Part shown: one piece after another, positions 35,634 through 46,293 of the stretch
Layout: each line of letters opens with the position of its first letter
How positions within the stretch are numbered: position 1 is the stretch's first letter
Assembly (NCBI GenBank): GCA_046328225.1
Contig: JAXLWZ010000014.1
Span: 1-64,000, forward strand
Length of the DNA: 64,000 nt
Direction: 5' to 3'
Source: Amarobacillus sp046328225
Lineage (GTDB): Bacteria; Chloroflexota; Dehalococcoidia; Tepidiformales; Tepidiformaceae
Program-made: the position numbers and the translations under genes
Notes under the pieces: model-generated
What the model saw: the letters and a program-made list of their open reading frames with translations, nothing else
Database searches by the model: none
Told to the model about the DNA's origin: nothing

Positions 35634-36827
35634 TCAGGAAACGATGCGCGCGATATCGAAGTAGGTGACGACGACGACGCTGGCCATCATCAAGGCGAAG
35701 CCGGTGAAGTGCACGAGGGCTTCTTTTTCGGGCGAGATGCGGCGCCCCCCGCGGAGAATCTCGACAAAGATGAAGAACATCCGGCCGCCATCGAGCATGG
35801 GGATGGGCAGCGCGTTGAAGATCGCGAGGTTGAGGCTGAGGAGGGCGGCCATCTCGATGAGGGGGCGCCAACCGGCTTCCTTGATGATCTCGCCGGTCTG
35901 GTCGGCGATGCCCACAGGGCCGGTGAAGGCCGGTCCGCCGGAGCCCGTGCCGCCGCCACCGCCGCCACCCACGCTCACGCGCACTTCGTTGATGGTGAGC
36001 ACGACGATGTCCCCGAGGTAGCCGAGGCCCTTCGGCAGCGCCTCCCAGGGCGGGTACCAGACGCTCTCCGTGTAGGGGTAGAGGAGCTCGCTGCGGGCGC
36101 ATTCGCCATCCGCGCCGAGTTCGAGACAGGTGGACGGCGCGCCGATGCGGATGCCCGTGGGCCCCTGTCCGGCGGGTGGATGCCAGCGCGCATAGACCTC
36201 GGCCTTGAGGGTCGAGCCCGCGCGGTTGATGACCCAGTGCTGCGTTTCGCCCAGGTTGAGGCGGTTCGCGAAGATGAGCTCGTTCGTGTTCTTGATTTCG
36301 CGGCCCTCGACTTCGAGCACGACATCGCCGGGCTGGAGGCCCTGCAGGGGCTGCGAACCGTCGCGCATTTCGCCGGTCACGCGCGCCTGCGCGGCGGGTG
36401 ATCCTTCGGCGACCTGGCTGACGAGGGCGCCGCTGAGGTCACGCTCGCGGGGGATCATGAAGCTGGCGGTCATCAGCAGCACGGCGACGACCGCGTTCAT
36501 GAACACGCCGGCGAAGAGCACGACCAGCCGCTTCCAGCGGGGCGCGGCCGCGAGCGAACGCGGGTCCGAGGGGTCTTCTTCACCGAGGAGCCGGACGAAG
36601 CCGCCGATGGGGAGCCAGTTGATGGTGTACTCGGTCCCGCCGCGCTTCCAGACGAGGCCTTTCACGCGCGGCGGGAAGCCGACGCCGAATTCGAGCACCT
36701 TGATGCCGAATGCCTTCGCCGCGACGAAGTGGCCGAGTTCGTGGACGACCACGAGCGCGACCAGCAGCGAAAGGAAGGGGAGCGCGGCGCGGAGGATGGC
36801 GACGGGGTCGAAAGCGACAAGGAACAT
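35634..36827 (-). CDS. rseP: Site-2 intramembrane metalloprotease RseP family
   Basis: RseP cleaves membrane-embedded substrates such as anti-sigma factors or signal-peptide remnants. The 397-residue product has the zinc motif VVHELGHFVAAK in the first helix, GFPPRVKG and INWLPIGGFVRL. A PDZ domain follows (about 130-205, LQGLQPGDVVLEVEGREI), and the second metal-ligand motif is LPIPMLDGGRMFF. A Gly-rich loop, GGGGGGGTGSGG, precedes the GIADQTGEIIKEAG segment and is unusually long. The ATG overlaps the dxr stop by one base (TGATG). The dxr-rseP order is common in bacteria. Confidence 0.94.
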   Translation of the reverse strand: MFLVAFDPVAILRAALPFLSLLVALVVVHELGHFVAAKAFGIKVLEFGVGFPPRVKGLVWKRGGTEYTINWLPIGGFVRLLGEEDPSDPRSLAAAPRWKRLVVLFAGVFMNAVVAVLLMTASFMIPRERDLSGALVSQVAEGSPAAQARVTGEMRDGSQPLQGLQPGDVVLEVEGREIKNTNELIFANRLNLGETQHWVINRAGSTLKAEVYARWHPPAGQGPTGIRIGAPSTCLELGADGECARSELLYPYTESVWYPPWEALPKGLGYLGDIVVLTINEVRVSVGGGGGGGTGSGGPAFTGPVGIADQTGEIIKEAGWRPLIEMAALLSLNLAIFNALPIPMLDGGRMFFIFVEILRGGRRISPEKEALVHFTGFALMMASVVVVTYFDIARIVS

Positions 36828-37981
36828 CAGGCGGTGACTCCCACTGCCGCGGCACGCGCGGCCTGCCGTGCCCAGGCGTCGACGCCGAGCACGGTCTCCA
36901 GGTCTGGATCATCGACGCGCTGGTGCCGCGACAGCACCTGCTCGATGACGGCGGGGATGGCGGTGAACGGGATTTCGTGGGCCATGAAGCGTTCGACCGC
37001 GACTTCGTCGGCGGCGGCCATCACGGCGGGCACGGTCCCGCCCTGGCGGCCGGCTTCCATGGCGATGCGGAGGCAGGGGAAGCGGTCCATATCGGGCGTG
37101 CCGAAATGGAGCGCGCCAATTTTCGCGAGATCGAGCAGCGGCATCGGCGGTTCCGGCATGCGCTCCGGGTAGGCGAGCGCGCATTGGATGGGCAGGCGCA
37201 TATCGGGCACGCCGAGCTGCGCCTTCACGCTGCCGTCGCTGAATTCGACGAGCGAGTGGACGATGGATTCACGGTGCAGGACGACATCGACCTTCTCCAT
37301 GGGCACGTCGAAGAGCCACATCGCCTCGATGGTTTCCATGCCTTTGTTCATCAGGCTCGCGGAATCGATGGTGATCTTGGGACCCATGTTCCATGTCGGG
37401 TGGTTAAGTGCCTGTTCGGGGGTCACGGCGGCGAGGGCGGCGTGATCGAAATCGCGGAAGGCGCCGCCGCTGGCGGTGAGGAGGATGCGCCGCACCGGAT
37501 GGGCCTCTTCGCCCCAGAGGCACTGCCAGATGGCGGAGTGCTCCGAATCCACCGGGCGAAGTCCGCCGCCGCCTTCGCGCATCGCCTCGCGGACGATGTG
37601 GCCGGCCATCACGAGCACTTCCTTGTTCGCGATGGCGACCGGCCGGCCCAGACGAAGCGCGTTCAAGGTCGGCATGAGGCCCGCGGCGCCGGCCGTCCCG
37701 ACGAGGAGGATGTCGACCTCGGCGGCGAGGGCCATTTCGTCCATCGAAAGCCAGCTCGCACCCGTGGCGGCGAGGGCGTCATCGAGGACTGGCGTGCGCG
37801 TTTCGGCCCAGGCGTAGCGCGGGCGGACGGCGGCGACCTGCTCGGCGAGGAGCGCGGCATTGCGCCCGGCCGCGAGCGCGACCACTTCGAAGCGGCCCGG
37901 GAACTGGCGAATGACATCGAGCGCCTGGCGCCCGATGGAGCCGGTGGAACCCAGGACGGCGATGCGTTTCGGTGGTGCCAT
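36827..37981 (-). CDS. dxr: 1-deoxy-D-xylulose 5-phosphate reductoisomerase
   Basis: Dxr commits the MEP pathway to isoprenoids. The 384-residue enzyme begins IAVLGSTGSIGRQALDVI (NADPH site), has PVAIANKEVLVMAG, VDSEHSAIWQCL, and HPTWNMGPKITIDSASLMNKG with metal and substrate residues, then QLGVPDMRLPIQCAL. All blocks are present. ATG 37981 or GTG 37984 may start it; a TACGAT -10 (37995 to 37990) puts either at the transcript 5' end, again with no ribosome site. First gene of the dxr-rseP operon. cdsA and uppS, often here, are absent. Confidence 0.95.
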   Translation of the reverse strand: MAPPKRIAVLGSTGSIGRQALDVIRQFPGRFEVVALAAGRNAALLAEQVAAVRPRYAWAETRTPVLDDALAATGASWLSMDEMALAAEVDILLVGTAGAAGLMPTLNALRLGRPVAIANKEVLVMAGHIVREAMREGGGGLRPVDSEHSAIWQCLWGEEAHPVRRILLTASGGAFRDFDHAALAAVTPEQALNHPTWNMGPKITIDSASLMNKGMETIEAMWLFDVPMEKVDVVLHRESIVHSLVEFSDGSVKAQLGVPDMRLPIQCALAYPERMPEPPMPLLDLAKIGALHFGTPDMDRFPCLRIAMEAGRQGGTVPAVMAAADEVAVERFMAHEIPFTAIPAVIEQVLSRHQRVDDPDLETVLGVDAWARQAARAAAVGVTA

Positions 37982-38082
37982 CACGATCCATCGTACGGCG
38001 TGCCCGGTGCGCGAGACAGCCGCGCGGGCGGGGGAACGACGGCACGAAGGCGGGCGCGCTCACAGCGGCGGCGGGAACTACC

Positions 38083-39924
38083 ATGCCGGGCGTGCCGCTC
38101 GATCGCCGTGCCATGGAACCGGTCCCCACGCGCGCGCTCGGCATCGTGCTCATCGCCATCGGCCTGGGCATCGCCGTCGCGGCGGCACCGGCGGCGTTCG
38201 CGCCGTGGCTGTACGACGACTTCACGCTGATCAAGCAGTCGGTTCTGCTGGTGGCGGGCGCGCCAACGCTCGTGGGGCTGGCGCTCACGGGCGAAGTGCT
38301 GCCGCGGCAGCGCGGGCTTCGGGTCGCCGTCGTGGCTTGGGTCGTGATGCTCGTGCTCTCGATGGCCACCGCGCTCGACGCCCGGGGCAGCGTGCTCGGC
38401 GTGTACCAGTACCGCCAGGGGTTCCTCACGCAGGCCGCGATGGTGGTGCTCTTCCTGGGTGCGCTGCGGCTGGCGGCGGAGGGGCTGCCGCGCTGGTTCG
38501 TGGCCGCCGCCGGCACGGGCATCGCGGCGTGCGTCGCCTACACGCTCGTGCAGGCCGTCGGCGCGGACCCGTTCGACTGGTGGATCGATACCTCGGACCG
38601 CGCCATCGGGACGATCGGGAACGCGAACGAGCTCGCCGCCTACGCGGTCATCTGGCTCGGGTTCGCGGGGCTGCGGGTGCGCGGCGAACGGCGGGCGCTC
38701 GCTCTCATGGCGGCGCTCGCGGCGGGCGCCGCCTTCGTGGTGCTCGAATCGGAGAGCCGGAGCGGCCTGCTCGCGCTGGCGCTGACGGCGACGCTCCTGC
38801 CCGCCGCATGGTGGGTGGCGAAGGCACCGTGGGCGGCCTTCGGTCCACGAGCGGGGGCGCTTGCGGGTGGCATTGCCGTTGGTGCGGCCGCGAGCTTCGC
38901 CACGGGCGGGCTCGATGGGTCGGCCGCGCGCATCCAGACGGGTGTCGTGCGCAAGGAAACGAGCGGCTCGACGCGTTTCGAGCTGTGGAAGGGCACGGTC
39001 GCGACGATCGCGGCCTCGCCGCTCACGGGGTACGGACCGGACGGCCTGGCGCTTGCCTTCCCCCGGCACCGGCCCGAGCTGGACGCCGCCTTCGATGACT
39101 ACGACCTCGTTGCTCAAAGCAGCCACAACTGGGCGCTCGACACGATGGCGAGCCTCGGCATCCCCGGGTTCGCGGCGCTGACGGCGGTGCTGGCGTTCGC
39201 GGCCTGGGGATCGGTGCGCGAGGCGCGCCGTTCGGGGAGCGTGGACGCGCCGGTCACCTGGTGCGCGCTCGCGGGCTATGGCGCGCTCACGATGGTGAAC
39301 CCGGTGTCGCTGGCGGCGCAGGCGTGCTTCTTCGTGCTGCTGGGGATCGCGGCCGGGGAACGAGAGCGCGAACTGCCCCGGCCGGTGAGCCGCATCCGCC
39401 TGCGCGCGCCGGTGGCGGCGATGACGACCGCGCCCGCCGCGCTCGCGCTGCTTTCGATCGCGGCGCTGCAGGTGGCCGCCGATGCCCGCGCCGATGACGC
39501 CTGGGCTGCGACCGCGAACGGCGACTTCGCCACCGCGGCGGCGAAGTACGAAGAAGCAGCGAACTTGGTCCCCTTCAGCCGCCATTACGCGAGCGAGCAC
39601 GCCTACGCGCTCCTCGCCCGGGGCTCCAGCGGCGACACCGAGGCCCTGCGCGCCGCAAACGACGCCTATGCCACCTTCGATGACCTCTTCGGCATGGACT
39701 CCGGCGATGCCATCGCCCGGGCGACGGCGCTCATCGGGCTCGGGCGCCCGGAATCGCAGGTTCGGCCGTTCATCGAAGGCGCCCGCCGCCTGAACCCCCA
39801 CGGCGTCTACATCGACATCTACACGGCGATTCTCGAGGAAGCGGCGCGCAACGGCGGCACACTCCGTTATGTGGAAAAGGATCGCTGGGTGGTGGTCACA
39901 CCCAAACCCTCCGGCGGCAACTAA
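38083..39924 (+). CDS. O-antigen-ligase/polymerase-like membrane protein
   Basis: About 613 residues with ten to twelve membrane helices in the first 450. The Wzy_C/WaaL-type periplasmic region contains STRFELWKGTVATIAASPLTGYGPDG and QSSHNWALDTMASLGIPGF, with Arg and His characteristic of O-antigen ligases. The C-terminal 150 residues are soluble and helical with TPR-like repeats (GDFATAAAKYEEAANLVPFSRHYA). Such proteins join or polymerise glycans on lipid carriers; no other glycan genes are adjacent. The start is uncertain: ATG 38083 or ATG 38113. It diverges from dxr. Confidence 0.75.
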   Translation: MPGVPLDRRAMEPVPTRALGIVLIAIGLGIAVAAAPAAFAPWLYDDFTLIKQSVLLVAGAPTLVGLALTGEVLPRQRGLRVAVVAWVVMLVLSMATALDARGSVLGVYQYRQGFLTQAAMVVLFLGALRLAAEGLPRWFVAAAGTGIAACVAYTLVQAVGADPFDWWIDTSDRAIGTIGNANELAAYAVIWLGFAGLRVRGERRALALMAALAAGAAFVVLESESRSGLLALALTATLLPAAWWVAKAPWAAFGPRAGALAGGIAVGAAASFATGGLDGSAARIQTGVVRKETSGSTRFELWKGTVATIAASPLTGYGPDGLALAFPRHRPELDAAFDDYDLVAQSSHNWALDTMASLGIPGFAALTAVLAFAAWGSVREARRSGSVDAPVTWCALAGYGALTMVNPVSLAAQACFFVLLGIAAGERERELPRPVSRIRLRAPVAAMTTAPAALALLSIAALQVAADARADDAWAATANGDFATAAAKYEEAANLVPFSRHYASEHAYALLARGSSGDTEALRAANDAYATFDDLFGMDSGDAIARATALIGLGRPESQVRPFIEGARRLNPHGVYIDIYTAILEEAARNGGTLRYVEKDRWVVVTPKPSGGN

Positions 39925-39934
39925 CGGACGCACA

Positions 39935-39962
39935 ACAGCCCGCCGGGGGGATGGCGGGCTGT
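39935..39962. terminator. Bidirectional hairpin between convergent genes
   Basis: ACAGCCCGCC (39935-39944) pairs with GGCGGGCTGT (39953-39962) around an 8-base loop. It separates the O-antigen-ligase-like gene from the chemoreceptor gene. Confidence 0.7.
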
Positions 39963-39988
39963 CGCGCGATTTGGGGGGCTGAGACCGA

Positions 39989-41614
39989 TCAGGCGGCCTT
40001 CGCGAGCGCCTTCGTATTCGTGAGATTGCCCCAGCGGGTGAGGAAGTCGCCCATTTCGAGGCTGACCGTCTCCAGCTTCTGGGCGAGGTCGCTGACGACC
40101 CCGACCTGCGCGGTGACTTCCTCGATGCTGGCCGAAACCTGCTCGGACGCGGCGGCCGACTCCTCGGAGAAAGCGGTGACGCTGGTGATGGAACCGAAGG
40201 CGCGCTCGCTGGCCGAACGCATTTCGCCGGCGAGGTTGTTCATACGCTCGCCGATGACCCCAACCTTTTCGACCACGTCCTTGAGGCTGCGGGCGCTGCC
40301 TTCGATCTCGTCCGAGGCGGCGGCGATGCGGCCGATCTCCGTGGTGACGTCGTTGGCGCTTTCGACGATGCGGTTGAGGGCTTCGCCGGCCTGCTCGGCC
40401 CGCGCGGCGCCGGTTTCGACGTCGCGAACGGACGCGTTCATCGCCTTGACGGCGCGGTCCGTGCCCTGCTGAACGGCGGAAATGAGCGCGCCAATCTCCT
40501 TGGTGGCGACGGCGGTGCGCTCGGCGAGCGAGCGGACGTTCTCGGCGACGACGGCGAAGCCGCGGCCCTGCTCACCGGCGCGAGCAGCCTCGATCGCGGC
40601 GTTGAGCGCGAGCAGGTTCGTCTGGCTGGCGATGTCATCGATGACCTGGACGATGGCGCCGATCTGCGTGCCGCGCTTGCCCAGCTCCTCGATCTCGGTG
40701 GAAGTGGTGAGCACCGCGCCGCGAATGGTGGCCATGGCATCGACGGTCTGCTGCACGCTGGTCATGCCGTCGTGGGCGGCTTCGAGCGAAGTCGCACCCT
40801 TCTCGGCGGCGCCGCGGGCGGCAACGGCGACGTTCGCGAGCGAATCACCGACCTGGTCGGCGGCATCCCGCGCGACCTGCACGCTGCCGTACTGCTCCTC
40901 GGCGCCGGTGGCCACGGCATCGATGGATTCGCTGAGGGAGCGCATCTCGTCGGTGAGGGCGCCCATCTGCATGGTCTGCTCGGTCGCGCCCTTCGCGATG
41001 TCCTGGATGGCGGTGGCGATTTCGCGGCTGGCGATATGGGCCTGGTTGGCGCCGGTCAGGAGTTCGCCCGAGGAAACCTCGAGGGTCTCGTTCACGTCCA
41101 CCAGGCGGTCGAGCAGCCCCTGGATGTACGACTCGATGACGAGCGTCATGTCGAGGGTGAACGCCTTCTGGAAGGCGAGGATGGTGTCGCGGAGCGTGTC
41201 GCCCTTCAGCTTCTTCGCGAGCACATCGGTGATGAGCTGGAGGTACATGCCGTAGTTGCCCAGGTTCCAGCGGGGCTCGACATGGAGGCGGGCGTGCACG
41301 GTGCCGACCAGGAGGCGGTATTCGAAGTATGCCTCGTCGAACTTCGCCTCGAGCAGCATGAGAAGGTACTGCTTCTGCCCGGCTTCGAGGCGGCCGCGGT
41401 TCGAACCGGCCTCGACGAGCTTGGTGGTGAAGCCTTCGAACTTCATCGAGTGGTCGTAGAACTTGCGCACGATGTCGTCGGCGGCGGGAGCGACGAAGCG
41501 GGCCGCGTCGCGGATGAGCTGCGAATCGCGCTCGCTCAGGGTGGTCCAATCGAAGCGCAGCTTGCGATCCTCAGGAGTAATGCCCAGCCGCTGAACGAGA
41601 GTAAGAGACGTCAC
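39989..41614 (-). CDS. Soluble globin-coupled methyl-accepting chemotaxis protein
   Basis: The 541-residue protein has an N-terminal globin domain (about 10-170) with proximal His107 in LLVGTVHARLHVEPRW, and no membrane segment, as in HemAT aerotaxis receptors. The C-terminal signalling domain has the conserved hairpin tip IDDIASQTNLLALNAAIEAARAG and EQGRGFAVVAENVRSLAERT. It would sense O2 or another heme ligand and control CheA. I place the start at GTG 41614, 8 nt after AAAGGTGG; GTG 41626 is an in-frame alternative overlapping that site. No che genes are in view. Confidence 0.92.
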   Translation of the reverse strand: MTSLTLVQRLGITPEDRKLRFDWTTLSERDSQLIRDAARFVAPAADDIVRKFYDHSMKFEGFTTKLVEAGSNRGRLEAGQKQYLLMLLEAKFDEAYFEYRLLVGTVHARLHVEPRWNLGNYGMYLQLITDVLAKKLKGDTLRDTILAFQKAFTLDMTLVIESYIQGLLDRLVDVNETLEVSSGELLTGANQAHIASREIATAIQDIAKGATEQTMQMGALTDEMRSLSESIDAVATGAEEQYGSVQVARDAADQVGDSLANVAVAARGAAEKGATSLEAAHDGMTSVQQTVDAMATIRGAVLTTSTEIEELGKRGTQIGAIVQVIDDIASQTNLLALNAAIEAARAGEQGRGFAVVAENVRSLAERTAVATKEIGALISAVQQGTDRAVKAMNASVRDVETGAARAEQAGEALNRIVESANDVTTEIGRIAAASDEIEGSARSLKDVVEKVGVIGERMNNLAGEMRSASERAFGSITSVTAFSEESAAASEQVSASIEEVTAQVGVVSDLAQKLETVSLEMGDFLTRWGNLTNTKALAKAA

Positions 41615-41846
41615 GAATGTGTCCACCTTTCGAACGAGTCATCGACGTGCGCTCCGGCGTGTCCATCGCCACCGGACCGGCGCAACCGAGGGAAAACCCT
41701 CACGAAGACCATCGGGCTACGGCACCGTTTCGTAGAGTCCCCGAAAACGCCAATCTCTCACCGATTTCTGGCGGCACGGTGACGGCGGGGGTGTATCGCG
41801 GTGGAGAGCGAGGGTCGGTCGCGGGGACGGCAGGGTACGAGGCGCT

Positions 41847-41852
41847 CATACT
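41847..41852 (+). promoter_or_regulatory. Leaderless -10 element CATACT of the exonuclease gene
   Basis: CATACT lies 7 nt before the ATG at 41860. A weak GGGTGA near the start may also act as a ribosome site, so leaderless use is less certain here. Confidence 0.4.
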
Positions 41853-41859
41853 GGGTGAT

Positions 41860-42861
41860 ATGAATCTGCTCATTGATGGAAACAATCTCGCCTGGGCCGG
41901 GTTCCACGCCCTGCGAAAGGCGATGGAAGCGGAGAGCGAGGAGCAGAAAACCCGCGCGGCGCTCCTCGGGCTCACCCAGAGCGTGCTCAACCTCGCCATC
42001 CGCGGGGGCGAGCCGCCCGTCGCCGGCCGGCCCCAGGAAGCGGCGGCCTCGCTCGCGGGAAACCCGGTTCGCGCGCTCTCGGTGGCATTCGACGAGGGCC
42101 GTCCCCTGCGCCGCCGGACCGTCTACCCGAACTACCAGCTCGGCCGCGAGAGCAACCCCTCGTTCGTGGAGAACGAACCGGCGGTGCTCGCCGCCATCGA
42201 CCAGTTCATCGAACTCGCGGGGCTGCTGCCGGTGACGCTGGCGCGCGGCGTGAATACCGAGGCCGACGACCTCATCGCCTGCCTGGCGCTGGGCACGGAG
42301 GGGCCGGTGCGCATCGCGAGCACGGACCGCGACTTCCTCCAGCTCGTCGATGAGCGGCTGACCATCTACTCGCCGGTGAAGCGTGTGGTGATTGGCGTGG
42401 CGGAGTTCGCGGAGGCGACGGCGCCGAAGACGGCCGACGGCACGCCCATCGCCTTCCCGCGCGAACGGTACCTCGATTACCGCGTGGCCAGCGGCGATCC
42501 CAGCGACGACCTTCCGGGCATCCCCGGGGTGGGTGCTGTGACGGCGGCGCGCCTCATGGCGGAAGCACCACTCGACGCGTACCTCGACGACCCGGCGCTC
42601 GCGGGGAGGGCCCTCGGGCGGCGGAACGCGAAGCTGGAGGCGGCGCTGGCGGGGCAGGCGGCGCGCGAGGCCGTGGCCCGCAACCGCGTGCTCATGGACC
42701 TGCGCCTCGCGGTGAAGCGCTACGACACGATCGAGGGCTACCTGCGGCGGGGTTCGTGGGACGAAACGGGGTTTCGCGCGTGGGTCGCCGATCAGCGCAT
42801 CGCCGGCCTCGAAATCGAGCCGGCGGTGCGCATCATGGAGGCGTTGGCGAAAGCCGGGTAG
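41860..42861 (+). CDS. 5'-3' exonuclease (FEN-1/PolA N-terminal type)
   Basis: The 333-residue protein is a stand-alone flap/5' nuclease. It begins NLLIDGNNLAWAGFHAL and carries the acidic metal sites GVNTEADDLIACLA and ASTDRDFLQLV. The helix-hairpin-helix GDPSDDLPGIPGVGAVTAARL then binds DNA. It lacks polymerase domains, so it probably acts in Okazaki-fragment or repair processing alongside PolA. Start ATG 41860. The convergent ChaB-like gene begins immediately after its stop. Confidence 0.88.
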   Translation: MNLLIDGNNLAWAGFHALRKAMEAESEEQKTRAALLGLTQSVLNLAIRGGEPPVAGRPQEAAASLAGNPVRALSVAFDEGRPLRRRTVYPNYQLGRESNPSFVENEPAVLAAIDQFIELAGLLPVTLARGVNTEADDLIACLALGTEGPVRIASTDRDFLQLVDERLTIYSPVKRVVIGVAEFAEATAPKTADGTPIAFPRERYLDYRVASGDPSDDLPGIPGVGAVTAARLMAEAPLDAYLDDPALAGRALGRRNAKLEAALAGQAAREAVARNRVLMDLRLAVKRYDTIEGYLRRGSWDETGFRAWVADQRIAGLEIEPAVRIMEALAKAG

Positions 42862-43048
42862 CTACGAATGGTCGCGGCGAAGGGCCTCGACGAGCTCCGA
42901 CTTCGACATGCTGGAACGCCCGGGGATATCGCGCTCGCGGGCACGGTCGTACAGCTCGGCCTTCGTGCGATCCTCGAGTGAGCCGCCGCCGCCGCCGTTC
43001 GAGGAGGAGCCCCCGCCGCCGTCCTTCGCGGCCCAGTGGTCGCCTTCC

Positions 43049-44209
<1,161 letters not shown>

Positions 44210-44316
44210 GTGTGCCTCGGTAGTTCGCACGGGAGCGAACGGAGTCGCGCCCGTGAGCGCGCCGCGATGAAGCCTACCCGTTCGTTAGGCAACCGCAAAG
44301 TATCGATTCATGGCCC

Positions 44317-45162
44317 TCAGAAAAGGACGGACGACAGCTTCCGCTGGTATTCGCGGGTGACCGGCGATTCGAGCCCGAGGATGTCGAACACGGCCAGCGC
44401 GGCCTTCCGCGCGGCGCCATCGGCGAAGGCGCGGTCGAGGCGTACGGATTCGAGCAGCTCGTCGAGCGCCGGTTCGTACTGTTCGCGGGCGGCGAGCATG
44501 ACGCCCCAGCGGTACCGCGCGCGGGGATCCCTCGGGTTCGCCGCAGCCTCGCCTCGGAGATCCTCGTTCGCGTGTTTGCGGGCGAAACCTTCGAGGAAGA
44601 CGCGGTGCTTGAGCGCCTTCGCGCGGCGGTCCGCCGGGGCGCGTTCGAGCAGCGCCTCGGCTTCCACGGTTTCGCCGCGGGCGAGCAGGATGCGGGCGAG
44701 GCCGACGATGGCGTCGGCGCTGTTCGGGGCAGTTCGCAGCGCTTCGCGGTACCGCGCCTCCGCCGCTGTGGGGTCGCTGGCGGCGAGCGATTCGGCCTCG
44801 CGGGCGGCACGTTCCGCCGGCGAGGGCACGAGCGTCTGGAAGAAGGCGCGCACCTGTGGCTCGGGGATGGCGCCGGTGAATTCGTTCACCACCTGGCCGT
44901 TTCGGAACGCCTTGACCGCGGGGATGCCCTGGATGCGGTACTGCGTGGCCGTGCGCGGGTTCTCATCCGTGTTGAGCTTGACCAGCCGCACGTCGTCGCC
45001 GAACGAGGCCGCGACCCGTTCGATCGTCGGGCCGAGCACGCGGCAGGGGCCGCACCACGGCGCCCAGAAGTCCACCACCACGACGCGAGCGTTCGAGGCG
45101 GCGAGCACGTCGCTGGCGAAGGTGGCGTCGGTCACATCGAGAACGGGCGAAGGAGCGGTCAC
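44317..45162 (-). CDS. Thioredoxin-TPR protein (CnoX/YbbN-like)
   Basis: The 281-residue product has an N-terminal thioredoxin domain with VVDFWAPWCGPCRVLGP (Cys37 and Cys40), NPRTATQYRIQGIPAVKAF and cis-Pro. A helical TPR tail then carries repeats such as DPTAAEARYREALRTAPNSADA and PRARYRWGVMLAAREQYEPALDELL. The layout is that of CnoX/YbbN chaperone-redoxins. Unlike E. coli CnoX, the active CxxC is intact, so it can act as a reductase. The GTG start at 45162 follows GGAGG. It diverges from the LLM gene. Confidence 0.9.
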   Translation of the reverse strand: MTAPSPVLDVTDATFASDVLAASNARVVVVDFWAPWCGPCRVLGPTIERVAASFGDDVRLVKLNTDENPRTATQYRIQGIPAVKAFRNGQVVNEFTGAIPEPQVRAFFQTLVPSPAERAAREAESLAASDPTAAEARYREALRTAPNSADAIVGLARILLARGETVEAEALLERAPADRRAKALKHRVFLEGFARKHANEDLRGEAAANPRDPRARYRWGVMLAAREQYEPALDELLESVRLDRAFADGAARKAALAVFDILGLESPVTREYQRKLSSVLF

Positions 45163-45273
45163 GGGGGCCTCCGGGGTGTGCGAACCCACCTGCGATCGTA
45201 GCCCACGGGCGGCACGAGCGGGAGCGGCGCGGGTGGGTTGCCCGGCGCGGAGGAACGTGAAAAGGTTCGCCGC

Positions 45274-46293
45274 ATGGTGACTCTCAGCGTGTTGGACCAA
45301 TCCCCCATCCGGCGCGGCGGCACGGCGGCGCAAGCGCTCCGCGAGACGATCGAGCTGGCGCGGCTGACGGACCGGCTGGGCTACCACCGCTACTGGCTGG
45401 CGGAGCACCACGGGAGCGGTGGGCTCGCCTGCAGTTCGCCCGAGGTGATGATCGGGCAGGTCGCGGCGAACACGACGGGCATCCGCGTGGGTTCCGGCGG
45501 GGTGATGCTGACGCACTACAGCCCGCTCAAGGTCGCGGAGAACTTCCGCATGCTGGAGGCGCTCTTCCCCGGGCGGATCGACCTGGGCGTCGGCCGCGCC
45601 CCCGGCAGCGACACCCGTACCGACCAGGCGCTCGCCGCCGGCCCCGGGAAGCTGCCGCTGGACCAATACCCGGAACAGCTGATGGACCTCTACGGGTACC
45701 TCTCGGACGACCTGCCGCCGGAGCACCCGTTCCGCTCGGTGCGGGCGACGCCATCGGTCGAGACGCGGCCCGAGCTGTGGATGCTCGGTTCGAGCGACGC
45801 GAGCGCGCGGTTCGCCGCCGAGCTGGGCTGGCCGTTCTGCTTCGCGCACTTCATCAATCCCGAGGGCGGCGAGCGCTGGGTCCGGTGGTACCAGCAGTAC
45901 TACCAGCCTTCGCCCGTGAGCCCGGAGCCGCGAGCCAGCATCGGCGTCTCCGTGACCTGCGCGGACACGGACGAAGAGGCCGAGCGACTGTCGTGGAGCC
46001 GGTGGGCGTCGCGCGTGATTGGCAATCGCGGGGCCGGCGGCGGGAGCGGGGTGATGGCGCCGGAGGAGGCGATGGCGTTCGCCTTCACCGAACCCGAGCG
46101 GGATTACATCGAGTTCATGAAGACGCGTTCGGTGCACGGCGGGCCGGCGAAAGTGAAGCGCATGCTGCTGGAACTGACCGAGCGCTTCAACGTGGACGAA
46201 GTCGTGGCCGTGACCATTACCTACGACTTCGTGGCACGGAAGCGCTCGTACGAGCTGCTCGCGGAGGCGTTCGCGCTGACGCCCCGGGCTTAG
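45274..46293 (+). CDS. LLM-class (luciferase-like) flavin-dependent oxidoreductase
   Basis: The 339-residue TIM-barrel protein is of the LuxA/YhbW-like type. LSVLDQSPIRRGGTAAQAL opens it, then RYWLAEHHGSGGLACSSPEVM, LTHYSPLKVAENFRMLEALFPGRIDLGVGRAPG, and HGGPAKVKRMLLELTERF near the end. These bind FMN, or F420 in some relatives, so reduced flavin oxidation of an unknown substrate is expected. ATG 45274 follows AAAAGG. Its end overlaps the convergent ABC gene by 4 bp. Confidence 0.88.
   Translation: MVTLSVLDQSPIRRGGTAAQALRETIELARLTDRLGYHRYWLAEHHGSGGLACSSPEVMIGQVAANTTGIRVGSGGVMLTHYSPLKVAENFRMLEALFPGRIDLGVGRAPGSDTRTDQALAAGPGKLPLDQYPEQLMDLYGYLSDDLPPEHPFRSVRATPSVETRPELWMLGSSDASARFAAELGWPFCFAHFINPEGGERWVRWYQQYYQPSPVSPEPRASIGVSVTCADTDEEAERLSWSRWASRVIGNRGAGGGSGVMAPEEAMAFAFTEPERDYIEFMKTRSVHGGPAKVKRMLLELTERFNVDEVVAVTITYDFVARKRSYELLAEAFALTPRA

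Noticed and set aside
37981..39933. 650-codon minus-strand frame over the O-antigen-ligase-like gene
   Set aside because: Its composition (His, Arg, Glu) is that of an antisense shadow, while the plus strand encodes a clear polytopic membrane protein.
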